Positions 54,783 through 63,348 of a stretch of DNA of 64,000 nt are shown here, piece by piece. Source of the DNA: Caulobacter sp. S45 (lineage in GTDB: Bacteria; Pseudomonadota; Alphaproteobacteria; Caulobacterales; Caulobacteraceae); contig NZ_LMUL01000005.1 of assembly GCF_009765965.1 (NCBI RefSeq), forward strand, positions 48,749-112,748. The letters run 5' to 3'. The notes under the pieces were generated by a model. That model searched no databases, was not told the DNA's origin, and worked only from the letters and a program-made list of their open reading frames with translations. The position numbers and the translations under genes are program-made. Position 1 is the stretch's first letter, and each line of letters starts with the position of its first letter.

Positions 54783-56441
54783 GTGAAACTCCCGAAGCTG
54801 TTCGAAGGCGTTCGCCCAATAACCCGGGAGACAGTGGCGCGCGACGGGCTGGCCGGCGTGACCATCGCCGCCATGAGTATTCCCCAGGTGCTGGGCTACG
54901 CCCGCATCGCGGGCATGCCGCTGGTCAGTGGGCTCTATACAGCTCTGCTCGCGCCGGTCGCCTTCGCCGTGTTCGGGTCGTCGCGCCATCTGGTGGTCGC
55001 GGCCGACTCGGCCACGGCGGCGATCCTCGCGGGTTCAGTGTCGACGATGGCGGCGCCGGGCAGTCCAGCCTACCTGTCGTTAATCACAGCCGTGGCGCTT
55101 CTGACCGGCGGCTTTCTGCTCCTGGCCCGGATTCTGAAGCTGGGTTTTCTGGCCGATTTCCTGTCACGCACCGTGCTGGTCGGCTTCCTGGCGGGCGTGG
55201 GGGTGCAGGTCGGGGCGGCCATGGTCGGCGACATGATCGGGGTGCAGACGCCCGCACGCCACACCCTGGTCCAGGTCTGGCAGATCGGCTCCGGCGTCCA
55301 ACGCCTCAGCGTCTCCACGCTCGCCCTCTCCGTCCTGGTCGTCTCGGGCATCCTCCTCGGCAAGCGGTTCGCGCCGCGAGCGCCGCTGGCCCTGGCGTTC
55401 GTGGTCGGGACGATCCTCGTCAGCCACGCCCTGAACCTGGCGGCGCTGGGCGTGGCCATGCTCGGCCCGTTGCAGACGGGCTTGCCGAGCTTCGCCCTAC
55501 CCAGGGTGAGTTGGAGCGAGGCGATCGCGCTGCTTCCGGTCTCCGCGTCTTGCGTCGTCGTCATCCTGGCCCAGAGTTCGGCCACATCGCGCGCCTTTGG
55601 CGAGCGCTACGGCGAACGGGTGGACGAGGACGCCGACATCCTGGGCCTGGCCGCGGCCAACGCCGTGGCGGCGATCGGCGGCGCCTTCGTCGTTAACGGC
55701 AGTCCCACCCAGACGGCCATGGCCGAGCGCGCCGGAAGCCGCAGCCAGTTCGCGCAGCTGGTGTTCTCCCTCAGCGTGCTCGTCGCCCTCCTAACCGTCG
55801 TTGGGCTGCTGAAGGACCTGCCCCGATGCGTGCTGGCGGCGATCATCTTCACGATCGGGATCGGCCTCGTGGATATTCAGACGCTCCGCGCCATGCGGCG
55901 GGAGAGCCCCGGAGAGTTCATGCTGGCGCTCACAACAGCCGCCGCCGTGGCCGGGCTCGGGGTCGAGCAGGGGGTGTTGCTGGCGGTCTTGCTGTCGCTG
56001 CTGCGGCACGTGCGCCATAGCTACAAGCCCCATACCGCGGTCTTGCAGCACACCCTCGAGGCCGGATGGCAGGAAGAACCGGCGACGCCGGGGGTCGAAA
56101 GCGCGCCGGGCCTGATCGTCTACCGCTTCAACGCCGACCTGTTCTACGCCAACGCTTTCCGTTTCACGGACGAGGTTCGGCGGCTGGTGCAGGCGGCGCC
56201 GGCGCCTACCCGCTGGCTCGTGGTCGAAGCCGACGCGATCACTAATCTCGACTACTCGGCGGCGCGCACGCTGGAAACCCTGTTGGAGGACCTGAAGAAG
56301 CGCGGAGTCGAGATCATCTTCGCGCGGGTGGGCCCTACCCTACGCGCTGACATGGACCGCCATGGTGTAACGGCTGCAGTCGGAGCGGAGCGAATCTTTA
56401 CAACCCGGCACGAGGCGCTGAGGCTGGCGCACGACGGCTAG
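54783..56441 (+). CDS. SulP-family anion transporter with STAS domain
   Basis: About 552 residues. The SLC26/SulP membrane domain begins DGLAGVTIAAMSIPQVLGYARIAGMPLVSGLYTAL, with QSSATSRAFGERYGERVDEDADILGLAAANAVAAIGGAFVVNGSPTQTAMAERAGSRSQ further on. The C-terminal STAS domain starts near GLIVYRFNADLFYANA. Substrate may be sulfate, bicarbonate or another anion; no carbonic anhydrase is fused or nearby. A GTG at 54783 with AGGA upstream begins the conserved part; a GTG 30 bases earlier is possible. Confidence 0.9.
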   Translation: MKLPKLFEGVRPITRETVARDGLAGVTIAAMSIPQVLGYARIAGMPLVSGLYTALLAPVAFAVFGSSRHLVVAADSATAAILAGSVSTMAAPGSPAYLSLITAVALLTGGFLLLARILKLGFLADFLSRTVLVGFLAGVGVQVGAAMVGDMIGVQTPARHTLVQVWQIGSGVQRLSVSTLALSVLVVSGILLGKRFAPRAPLALAFVVGTILVSHALNLAALGVAMLGPLQTGLPSFALPRVSWSEAIALLPVSASCVVVILAQSSATSRAFGERYGERVDEDADILGLAAANAVAAIGGAFVVNGSPTQTAMAERAGSRSQFAQLVFSLSVLVALLTVVGLLKDLPRCVLAAIIFTIGIGLVDIQTLRAMRRESPGEFMLALTTAAAVAGLGVEQGVLLAVLLSLLRHVRHSYKPHTAVLQHTLEAGWQEEPATPGVESAPGLIVYRFNADLFYANAFRFTDEVRRLVQAAPAPTRWLVVEADAITNLDYSAARTLETLLEDLKKRGVEIIFARVGPTLRADMDRHGVTAAVGAERIFTTRHEALRLAHDG

Positions 56442-56445
56442 GATG

Positions 56446-56625
56446 CGCCCAAAGCGGCCACCAACCTTCTGCCAGAAAGACGACATCCGCGGGCCTAAAG
56501 AGAGGCCCCCGAGGTCCGACGGGATGTCCGAAGCTGAAGGTCAGCTGGACTCGCGGCCGCAGCCACGTAGCGGACGTGGGAGAGCGCGAGTTTCTAGAGC
56601 CACGCTTACACGTGCTGGTGACCCA
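56446..56625 (+). repeat. Dispersed 180-bp degenerate repeat, copy 4 of 6
   Basis: GCGCCCAAAGCGGCCACC start, TCTGCCAGAAAGACGACAT, GTAGCGGACGTGG, GCGAGTTTCTAGAG and CTGGTGACCCA end. It begins five bases after the SulP stop, so it lies in that gene's 3' untranslated region, ahead of the hydrolase gene. Confidence 0.78.
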
Positions 56626-56691
56626 CTGCCGCCCTGGTCGAAAGCGGTCTTTCAGACCATGCTGGGGCGTGCCGTGCGCGGGGGAACTATC

Positions 56692-57726
56692 GTGAAGTGG
56701 CTGACCGGACTAGCAGCGCTTCTATCTTCGCTCGCCACTCCTGTTGGCCTACTCGCGGCGGACGCCACTCAACCGCCTTCCGTTGACGCTTACATTCACC
56801 CGCAGACGCGCGTCCGCCTGCCTGATGGCAGGAACTTCAATCTCGTGTGCGAAGGCAAAGGGACGCCCACTGCCATACTCGACGGAAGCTTAAGCCAGTG
56901 GAGCTTCGAATGGCGAGCTATACAGCCGGCATTCTCGCAAATAACGCGAACGTGCGCCGTGGACAGAGCGGGTTTCGGCTTCAGCGATCCAGGGCCTCTG
57001 CCGCGTGATGCGGCTGCCGAAGTCAGCGACTTACAGGACGCTCTGCGGGCGGCTAAGATCGGCGGCCCTTATGTGCTCGTCGGCCATTCTCTCGGCGGCC
57101 AGGAAATGCGCCTCCTGGCCTATCGATGGCCTAAATTAGTTGCCGCTATTCTTTTAATCGACCCTGGTATCGAGCACGTGAGCAAGCGTCTTTCATACCC
57201 TCCGGGGTATCTGAAGGCAGATTTCCCATTCTACACATACTGCTTTCAGCAGGCAGTAAGCGGGAAAATCGTGCCCGGAGCGAAGCGGGCGCCCGACGAA
57301 GACGCCTGCGCTGATCAACCTAACCCTGCAAGACCCATTGCGGATCAGAAAGGGATCGTCGCAATCGAGACCCGGCCATCAATCTTTTCAACCATCATGG
57401 CCGAGATCGATAGCCAGGACACAAGCTCTTCGGCCGAGATCGATGCGGCCCGACACCCTCTCGGCTCGATACCCTTGGTGATCCTCTCCTCCGACAAGGT
57501 GCATTTTACGGCGGATACACCCGCAGGCGTCGATTCGGACGCCTTCTACAAGGCATGGATCGCTGCCCACGTTGATCAGGCAAGGGATTCGTCGCAAGGC
57601 GAGAACCGGATCGTTGATGGAGCCAGCCATTGGATTTTCAATGAGCGTCCAGATGTGGTGATAGCCGCTTTCCGTGAGGTTGTCGGGGAAGCTCGTCATC
57701 AGCTAACGCAGGCCCTCGCCAGATAG
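56692..57726 (+). CDS. Secreted alpha/beta hydrolase
   Basis: 344 residues from a GTG with GGGGG eight bases upstream. Signal peptide VKWLTGLAALLSSLATPVGLLAAD. Core: TAILDGSLSQWSFEW, CAVDRAGFGFSDPG, nucleophile Ser in LVGHSLGGQEMRLLAYRW, Asp likely in the SDKVHF loop or nearby, and His in DGASHWIFNERPDVV. An in-frame stretch before it (from 56443) is dispersed repeat, not protein. Codon use is less GC-biased than neighbours (for example GTTGCCGCTATTCTTTTAAT), which hints at transfer. The substrate is unknown. Confidence 0.82.
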   Translation: MKWLTGLAALLSSLATPVGLLAADATQPPSVDAYIHPQTRVRLPDGRNFNLVCEGKGTPTAILDGSLSQWSFEWRAIQPAFSQITRTCAVDRAGFGFSDPGPLPRDAAAEVSDLQDALRAAKIGGPYVLVGHSLGGQEMRLLAYRWPKLVAAILLIDPGIEHVSKRLSYPPGYLKADFPFYTYCFQQAVSGKIVPGAKRAPDEDACADQPNPARPIADQKGIVAIETRPSIFSTIMAEIDSQDTSSSAEIDAARHPLGSIPLVILSSDKVHFTADTPAGVDSDAFYKAWIAAHVDQARDSSQGENRIVDGASHWIFNERPDVVIAAFREVVGEARHQLTQALAR

Positions 57727-57887
57727 CGCGTGGTTCTCGCTTAGCCGAGGGCGCGAGGTCCGCTCGCCCCCCTCCCGTCAGCGGCCCGACCCCAATTTTT
57801 CCTCATGCTCCGGCTGCGTTTTTATCCTTTGCCGTTGGGCATGGAGCAGGCGACCGTTGCGCCGACACATCATGGGGAGGTCGTCAT

Positions 57888-57926
57888 ATGAACGAATTCA
57901 TAGGCCGCAGCCGATGGGTGCGCGCA
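57888..57926 (+). pseudogene. 5' end of a gene cut by IS6 copy 2
   Basis: Thirteen codons, MNEFIGRSRWVRA, behind a strong GGGGAGG ribosome site eight bases from the ATG, then the IS6 left end. The frame stops inside the element at 58031. It may be the start of the oxygenase gene whose remainder lies at 58767, but no target duplication proves it. Confidence 0.5.
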
Positions 57927-58766
57927 GGGTGCTGTCAGTCGAACGCGAACTTGTCTCCGGTCAGGCATAGCTCGCCCAAACCCGAGCGAGCTCTACCCAA
58001 CGACCTGCCGCCACTCAGCCAGGGCGGCTGAGCGTCGGTCCTTGTAGGTTGTGCGGCTGACGAGGTGGCGCTCCTGGCTGAAGTGATTGTGCACGGTCCC
58101 GTGCACCGAGGCGAAGGTCTGGAGTGTTTTCATCCTCCGAAACCGCAGCATCGCCCGTTCTCGTCGTCGAAAAGGCTGGTGTGAATTCTCAGCCCGGTTG
58201 TTCACCCAACGGCCAATCTCCTGGCGCTCCGTGCCGCCGATCTCCTTCAAGGCCGCGCCGTAGGAACGCAGGCCGTCGGTGACGATGGCCTTGGGACGGC
58301 CATGGCGCTTCATAGCCTTCTTGATGAATTTCAGCGCCGCCGCCTTGTCCCGCTCCTTGGTGACAAAGGATTCCAGCACCTCGCCCTCGTGGTCGACAGC
58401 CCGCCAGAGGTAGCGCATCTCGCCGTTGATGCGGACGTAGACCTCGTCCAGGTGCCACCGCCAGTGGGTATGCTGGCGCATCGCCTCGACCCGCTTCTTG
58501 CGGATCTCGTTGGCGAACATCGGCCCGAAGCGGGTCCACCACAGCCTCACCGTTTCGTGGCAAATGTCGATCCCCCGCTCATGCAGAAGGTCCTCCACGT
58601 TGCGCAGCGACAGCGGATATTTGACGTAAAGCATCACCACCAGGCGGATCACCTCTGGCGATGAGTCAAACCAGCGGAACGGGTTGGGCGGGGGCTTCCG
58701 GCGGGGCATGCCCTTCCCTACTCGGGACCACGCTCGCCGCAAGGTACATTTCAGCTGACAGTGCCT
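57927..58766 (-). mobile_element. IS6-family insertion sequence, copy 2 (840 bp)
   Basis: Ends GGGTGCTGTCAG and CTGACAGTGCCT. Same length and orientation as copy 1; the two bracket about 28 kb. The bases outside the ends give no 8-bp target duplication, either within this copy or with copy 1. Confidence 0.87.
57993..58709 (-). CDS. IS6-family transposase, copy 2
   Basis: 238 residues, intact DDE set as in copy 1 (HLDEVYVRINGEM, TDGLRSYGAAL, NRAENSHQPFRRRE). Only a few substitutions separate the two proteins (for example VKING/VRING, ASEIRKRR/ANEIRKKR, KPRAIA/RPKAIV). The M at 58709 (MPRRKPPPNP) matches the copy 1 start; an in-frame upstream extension to 58799 runs out of the element. Confidence 0.95.
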   Translation of the reverse strand: MPRRKPPPNPFRWFDSSPEVIRLVVMLYVKYPLSLRNVEDLLHERGIDICHETVRLWWTRFGPMFANEIRKKRVEAMRQHTHWRWHLDEVYVRINGEMRYLWRAVDHEGEVLESFVTKERDKAAALKFIKKAMKRHGRPKAIVTDGLRSYGAALKEIGGTERQEIGRWVNNRAENSHQPFRRRERAMLRFRRMKTLQTFASVHGTVHNHFSQERHLVSRTTYKDRRSAALAEWRQVVG

Positions 58767-59291
58767 ATGCCCTTTATCGGGCCCGAGATCGTCAGCCAAC
58801 GCTGTTCCGAAGAAGACGGCCGAGGCGAATACCCTTCTGGCACTGCTGTGGATCGCGTGATTCAGCAGCTATTGCAGCCATCCCCCGTAATTACTGAAAT
58901 CATAGGTCACCCTGGAGAAACATGGGCGCGCATAAGTGCGTGCCCATTCGCTTATCCAGTTGGCACGGGGATTCGCTGGCACACGGATCGGATCTATTCC
59001 GGCGCCTTCGTCTACTACGCCAATATGGAGTGGCGGCCGAATTGGGGAGGCGAGCTGTTGGTCGGCGGCGTCGTCGTCGAAGGGCCGGGGGTTTCGCCGG
59101 CTCATCGCCGGGGGCTATTTGGGGACGAGCACCTGCAATGGGGCGACAAAGGCGGCGCGGGCGTCTTTATTGCGCCGCTTCCGAACCGGCTCGTCCTTAT
59201 CAGGGGAGGAACGCCGCATATGGTCAAACGCGTGGAGCCCGCTGCGGGGGATCGGCCGCGGGTGTCGGTAGCCGGCTTCTTTACGCCATGA
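58767..59291 (+). CDS. 2OG-Fe(II) oxygenase, probably missing its N-terminus
   Basis: 174 residues. The double-stranded beta-helix ligands are present: HTD in GTGIRWHTDRIYSGAFVYYAN (His and Asp), distal His in RGGTPHMVKRVEP, and the 2-oxoglutarate Arg in RPRVSVAGFFT. This is the prolyl-hydroxylase-like fold. Members usually have 30-60 more residues in front. The present ATG lies one base after the IS6 end, so the gene was probably cut by that insertion and may now use a start or promoter at the IS border. The metal site is complete, so residual activity is possible. Confidence 0.72.
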   Translation: MPFIGPEIVSQRCSEEDGRGEYPSGTAVDRVIQQLLQPSPVITEIIGHPGETWARISACPFAYPVGTGIRWHTDRIYSGAFVYYANMEWRPNWGGELLVGGVVVEGPGVSPAHRRGLFGDEHLQWGDKGGAGVFIAPLPNRLVLIRGGTPHMVKRVEPAAGDRPRVSVAGFFTP

Positions 59292-59327
59292 GTCGGCGTG
59301 GCGTCGAAATGTGCGCGAGGTGACAAG

Positions 59328-60155
59328 GTGAGCAGCATCCTCCGCACGCACGTTCACGTCGGAGGCGGGCGGGCGCGTAAAATTCGTCCGGCCCGATTGG
59401 CATGCCTGCTGGGCGTTAGCCTCCTTGTTCACCTGGGCCTGCTGTCGTTGCTCGTTCTGCAGCCCCCGGCGAGGTTCAGGTTCCGGCAGGACCAGGACAC
59501 CTCCTCGATGACGGCGGCGCTTGTACATCTGAGCGATCTGGCACCGCGGCAGGCTGACCGATCAAAGGACGCCGCCCCCGCCAATGACGCCGCCATTTCC
59601 GCCCATCGTGTTGCAGCACCCATTGCGCGCCCGAAAGCGCAAGACAAGACGCGCGCGCCGCCGCCAGCCATACCTCCCCCCTCGCCGCTCCGGGTGCCGC
59701 AACAGCAAGCACCGGCCGCGCAAGGCGGTCCGCCTAGCGCTCCAGGCACCGACGCCAGTTCCGGTGCCGAGGGACCGGGCGGCGCCGCTCCGACAAGGGG
59801 AGCAGTCAGTCATGCCCTGCAAGCGATGTTCCGCTGCCAATCGGGCAATCTTAGCAATCTTTCCCCGGAAGACCGCGCCAGCTGCGAACAACGCATTGGA
59901 CGCGAAGCCAACAATGCCGGCCCGCCGGTCGACACCGTTCCGCCCGAAAAGCGCAAATACTACGATGCTATACAGCAGGCTTATCAAAGCTTGCATGATA
60001 TCAGACCTCAATTCAACTTGGCAGGGCAGCGGGTTCTCGCTGGGCACCCGCCGGCCGTTGGCTGCAAATTCGGGAAAGGTTATGGAATTAAATGCCGCTT
60101 CATCCCGCCGCAGGGATTCTTGACGGAGGAAGCAGGCATTCCAAAACCTAAATGA
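59328..60155 (+). CDS. Membrane-anchored protein with Pro/Ala-rich linker, TonB-like layout
   Basis: 275 residues from a GTG preceded by GAGG. One N-terminal membrane helix (LACLLGVSLLVHLGLLSLLVL), a long Pro/Ala/Gln-rich linker (about 70-170), then a C-terminal domain with four Cys (MFRCQSGNLS, RASCEQRIG, AVGCKFGKGYGIKCRFIPP). This layout occurs in sphingomonad and Caulobacter envelope proteins of unknown function. It starts 36 bases after the oxygenase gene, possibly the same transcript. Confidence 0.68.
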   Translation: MSSILRTHVHVGGGRARKIRPARLACLLGVSLLVHLGLLSLLVLQPPARFRFRQDQDTSSMTAALVHLSDLAPRQADRSKDAAPANDAAISAHRVAAPIARPKAQDKTRAPPPAIPPPSPLRVPQQQAPAAQGGPPSAPGTDASSGAEGPGGAAPTRGAVSHALQAMFRCQSGNLSNLSPEDRASCEQRIGREANNAGPPVDTVPPEKRKYYDAIQQAYQSLHDIRPQFNLAGQRVLAGHPPAVGCKFGKGYGIKCRFIPPQGFLTEEAGIPKPK

Positions 60156-60215
60156 GTGACTTTGGCTGTGGATAGGCGTGGAAAAAGGGCTCTGACGCAT
60201 ATTTGGTGGTGAAGA

Positions 60216-60302
60216 TCATGGGACGCCGATGACGCGCGCCTGCAGGAGATCGATCTTGCCGCGACCGTACATCTGATGCTTCACGAGCTTGAGCTTGGTG
60301 AT
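60216..60302 (-). pseudogene. Fragment of an ISL3-family transposase (C-terminus)
   Basis: The last 28 residues only, ITKLKLVKHQMYGRGKID then LLQARVIG before the stop. The KLK-x-x-K-x-x-MYGR-x-x-x-DLL-x-x-R pattern is the typical end of ISL3 (IS204/IS1001/IS1165) transposases. Nothing upstream continues it. It adjoins the 80-bp repeat at 60310. Confidence 0.65.
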
Positions 60303-60309
60303 CGGTGCT

Positions 60310-60390
60310 GTCATCTGTAGACGGCCCCTGCTCTGCAAGAGTGAAGTTGGGCTGACTTTGCGATCTGTCGGGTTGCGGTCATCTGTCCGG
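60310..60390 (+). repeat. Dispersed repeat of about 80 bp, copy 2
   Basis: Second copy of the sequence at 36507-36586, same orientation: CCCCTGCTCTG, AAGAGTGAAG and TTTGCGATCTGTCGGGTTGC. It lies in the 424-base gap 60156-60579, directly behind the ISL3 fragment; the rest of the gap holds no gene I can support. Confidence 0.65.
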
Positions 60391-60579
60391 CCTGTTGGCG
60401 CGGCGCTTGTGGCCGCTGGCCCTGATGGTGGTCCGCTGGCCAAGTCCCTCTCAGTCCAACGAGCTCGATAGCTCCGACAGCACCTCGGGTTGTCCTGGCC
60501 CTACGGCCGCGTTCAGATCGTCTCCATCATCCCTCATGCACCCGTACAGCTTGGAGCGGCGCGACGGCCGCGTGTTCGA

Positions 60580-61213
60580 TCAGGCCGCCATCGGCCGGTA
60601 AACCTCTTCTCGCGTTAGCACCGCCCAGGCGATGCGCGCGGTCTTGTTGGCCTGGGCCACGGTGACCACGCGGGCGGGACGGCGCTCCAGCAGGTCTTTC
60701 AGCCAGGCCGAGGATGCGGCGTCGCTCGTGCGCGCCCGGCGGATCACCGAGGTGGCGCCCACCACCAGCAGCTTGCGCAGATAGCCGTCGCCCATCTTGG
60801 AGATGCGTCCCAACCGCGCCTTGCCGCCCGACGAGTTCTGCCGCGGAACCAGGCCCAGGAAGGCGGCGAGCTCGCGGCCGGAGCGGAAGACGCTCGGGTC
60901 GGTGATGGTGGCCGAAAGCGCGGTGGCGGTGATGATCCCCACGCCTGGAATGGTCGCAAGCCTCAGGCTGGCCCGGTCCTGGCGATGCCAGGCCAGCAGC
61001 CGTCGTTCCAGGTCGTGGATCTGGGCGCCAAGGGCGTCGAGCTGCCAGGCCATCGACAGCAGGGCCGATCTGGCGAGATCGGGCAGCGTATCGATCTCGG
61101 CCTGGCGCGCCTGTTCGATCAGGTCGTCGGCGTGGCGAGCGCCTTGCGGCGCGATCAGGCCGAACTCCGCGCAGTGACCACGGATGGCGTTGATCAGCAT
61201 GGTGCGCTGCGAA
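60580..61213 (-). pseudogene. IS110-family transposase (element C), N-terminal half lost
   Basis: About 211 codons remain, from SQRTMLINAIRGHCAEFG to the stop. The Tnp_20 domain is whole (PGVGIITATALSATITD, LGLVPRQNSSGGKARLGRISKMGDGYLRKLLVVGA), but the DEDD RuvC-like domain is missing. It is similar to element B. Upstream sequence changes abruptly at about 61214 into a + strand gene fragment, so this is a truncation, not a frameshift. Confidence 0.85.
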
Positions 61214-61510
61214 AGGGACAGTTACGTCACCTCCGACCTCAACCCGTCCGAGATGTTTCTTGGCGACGAGCTCGAGTTCAACGCCGTGACCAAATACTTT
61301 TATATTGACCGAGCGCTGCCCAAGAAACGGCTATCCGAGGATGAGATGCTGGAGGTCAACAATATCTACCGCTCCATCGCCCAGAGCGACCAGGCGATGG
61401 GCCGCTGGTGGGTCACCGTTGGTGGCCTCGTCGCGCTCGGCTTCTGCCTCGCGGCCGCCCCTCTCCTCGTCTTTCGCAGGCGCGTCGAGGAGATCGGGCA
61501 ACCGGGGTGA
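61214..61510 (+). pseudogene. 3' part of an unknown gene truncated by IS110 element C
   Basis: About 98 codons: DSYVTSDLNPSEMFLGDELEFNAV, RLSEDEMLEVNNIYRSIAQSDQ, then a single membrane helix (VTVGGLVALGFCLAAAPLLVF) and a short basic end (RRRVEEIG). An ATG inside the transposase remnant (61184) would allow translation of a chimera. The original 5' part is not in the window. No family recognised. Confidence 0.55.
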
Positions 61511-61550
61511 GCGATGGCAAGCGCTAGCCCAGCCATCTGGACGTCATTTT

Positions 61551-61732
61551 GCGCCCAAAGGCGACATACGGCCTCCGCCAGCAACACGACATTCAGCGGG
61601 CCCGATCGGCCGCCTCGTTGATGCCAGAGGTGTCATGAGTTGAGGGTAAAGCGGACATCGCCCTCAGGCCACTTAGCGGACATGGAGAAATGGCGAGTTC
61701 CTGGACGGGAGCCAGCCCGCACTGTCGACCCA
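61551..61732 (+). repeat. Dispersed 180-bp degenerate repeat, copy 5 of 6
   Basis: GCGCCCAAAGGCGACAT start, CCGCCAGCAACACGACAT, AAAGCGGACAT, TTAGCGGACATGG, GCGAGTTCCTGGA and TCGACCCA end. It fills most of the 239-base gap between convergent genes. Confidence 0.8.
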
Positions 61733-61749
61733 AGGCCGACCCGGCGCGC

Positions 61750-62223
61750 TCACGAGCCGAGCCGCTTCTCCATGCGGTAGTTGTGGATTAGGACGCCCTT
61801 GAGCACGAAATCGCGCCGTTGAACGACAAGGAAGCCTCGCTTTTTGAAGAAACTACGCGCAAGTTCGCTGGCGTTCGTCGAGAGCAGGCTGATATTCCGT
61901 TGTTTGGCAGCTTGCTCAAGCTGCAAGTACAACGCTTTAACAATGCCCGTTCTTGTCGCCTCTGGTTCGCAATATAGATATTCGATATGACCAACTGGTG
62001 TGAGGTCGCCGTAAGCTATTGGCCTATCATGCTCATTGACGGCGACTAGGAAGACGCGACCGTCATTGGCTCGCTGAAGGTAGGCCTCCTCGGATGGTAC
62101 GGCGGGCGCCCAAACTTCAACCTGAGACGGCGAATAGCGGGCAGACCCGACCTCGTGCACGGACCTGTATTCCACTCGCCCGAGATCGGCTGCGTCACGC
62201 GGCTGAAATGGGCGGACGAGCAT
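61750..62223 (-). CDS. GNAT-family N-acetyltransferase
   Basis: 157 residues, usual length. VRPFQPRDAADLGRVEYRSV at the start, then VFLVAVNEHDRPIAYGDLTPVGHIEYLYCEPEATRTGIVKALYLQLEQAAKQRN, which contains the acetyl-CoA loop (here EATRTGIVKAL in place of RGxGxG/A), and ARSFFKKRGFLVVQRRD as the last beta-alpha unit. The acceptor cannot be predicted. It stands alone between a dispersed repeat and a divergent gap. Confidence 0.87.
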   Translation of the reverse strand: MLVRPFQPRDAADLGRVEYRSVHEVGSARYSPSQVEVWAPAVPSEEAYLQRANDGRVFLVAVNEHDRPIAYGDLTPVGHIEYLYCEPEATRTGIVKALYLQLEQAAKQRNISLLSTNASELARSFFKKRGFLVVQRRDFVLKGVLIHNYRMEKRLGS

Positions 62224-62380
62224 GCCTTCAGCCTACCTGCGCTGCTGGGTCAGGGGCAACGGCTGACTCCCCCCCCTCGGACCAGCAAACCGACCGCTTC
62301 TAGGCCGCGCCCTCTCGCTAGTTGGCGAGGCAAGTATCGGGCCGATGCTTGCGGCCATTTTCGAACGAGGGCGTCGAGCT

Positions 62381-63187
62381 TCATCTGTCGTTGATGAAAA
62401 CCGCCACCTTCACGCTCACGACGGAGTCCGGAGAGACGTAGGGGGCCCCGCCGTTGTCCCGTGCAACCACCGTCACGAGGCGGGCCGGTTCGAGCTCATA
62501 CTGGTAGCAAACCGTGTGGTCGCTTTCTCCGGTGCAGGAGCTGATGCGGTCGAGGTCTCGGAGCTTTGCAGCCTTCATCGTGGACAGCCCGTCGCACTTC
62601 ATGCTGTCTGGCAGACAAGGTGTGAGCGTTCCCGCCCTCGCCCCGGTCAAGGTTGCGTCGAGTATGTTCACGGCTCGCGCGGCTTCCAAATCGTTGGGCG
62701 CATCGAACCAATGGGCGGTCGCGTCGACACCCAGGCGTTCGCAATCCTCCTCCCGCACCCGTGTATATTCTGGACCGCTCCAGGCCAAAGGCGGTGCGCG
62801 GCGCAGGGCGAACTGCGCATCGGCTTCGATGCTGTACGGTCGGAGCGGCCGGTCCGCGTACGAACCGTCGTGAGTCGCCACCGTGTATCGAAGCCGCACT
62901 ACATCGCGTCGACAGAGCCCTTCGTACCCTGTCCTGAAGGCACGCGTTGGCAACCCGACGTCCCGCAGCCAGAGCCCACGGCCCTGGCGGATCGGATCGA
63001 CGGATTGGAGAACCGAGAGGAGATCGTCTCTGACGATCCTGTCGGCTTCGTTGAGCGACAATGCCTTCATCTGCTGCGTCGTGAGTTGGTGCGGTTCGGC
63101 TCCAGGTGCAGAGCCGGCGACGAACGCTGCAATTGCCGCCACAGCCCAAAACGCAATCTTGCGGGCTTCCCGCCGAAACGTACGCAT
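62381..63187 (-). CDS. Secreted protein of unknown function
   Basis: 268 residues. Signal peptide IAFWAVAAIAAFVAGSAPGAEP. The mature part starts with LTTQQMKALSLNEADRIVRDDLLSVL and holds seven or so Cys, probably as disulfides (GLCRRDV, EEDCERLG, LTPCLPDSMKCDGL, ISSCTGESDHTVCYQYEL). The end (RLVTVVARDNGGAPYVSPDSVVSVKVAVFIND) is beta-rich. GAGAGGAG precedes the ATG at 63187. I do not recognise the family. Confidence 0.65.
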   Translation of the reverse strand: MRTFRREARKIAFWAVAAIAAFVAGSAPGAEPHQLTTQQMKALSLNEADRIVRDDLLSVLQSVDPIRQGRGLWLRDVGLPTRAFRTGYEGLCRRDVVRLRYTVATHDGSYADRPLRPYSIEADAQFALRRAPPLAWSGPEYTRVREEDCERLGVDATAHWFDAPNDLEAARAVNILDATLTGARAGTLTPCLPDSMKCDGLSTMKAAKLRDLDRISSCTGESDHTVCYQYELEPARLVTVVARDNGGAPYVSPDSVVSVKVAVFINDR

Positions 63188-63348
63188 GGCTCCTCTCGCA
63201 TTCTGCCGACGGCGGCTGCAACCATAAGCCTGCAAGGGTAAGTAGAAAAAGGGCGAAGGTCTCTTTTCCACCCCCTCCGGCTGTCTACCACGTCCGCTTC
63301 GTGGCGGCCGGGCCCACGGGCTAGGACACGGTGCCTGGCCAAGGCTAC

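Noticed and set aside
56443..56691. N-terminal extension of the hydrolase at 56692
   Set aside because: This part is a dispersed intergenic repeat, and it would bury the signal peptide.
28863..58774. Target-site duplication of a single 30-kb compound transposition
   Set aside because: The 8 bases left of IS6 copy 1 (GTTCGGCT) do not match those right of copy 2, so a single insertion event cannot be shown.
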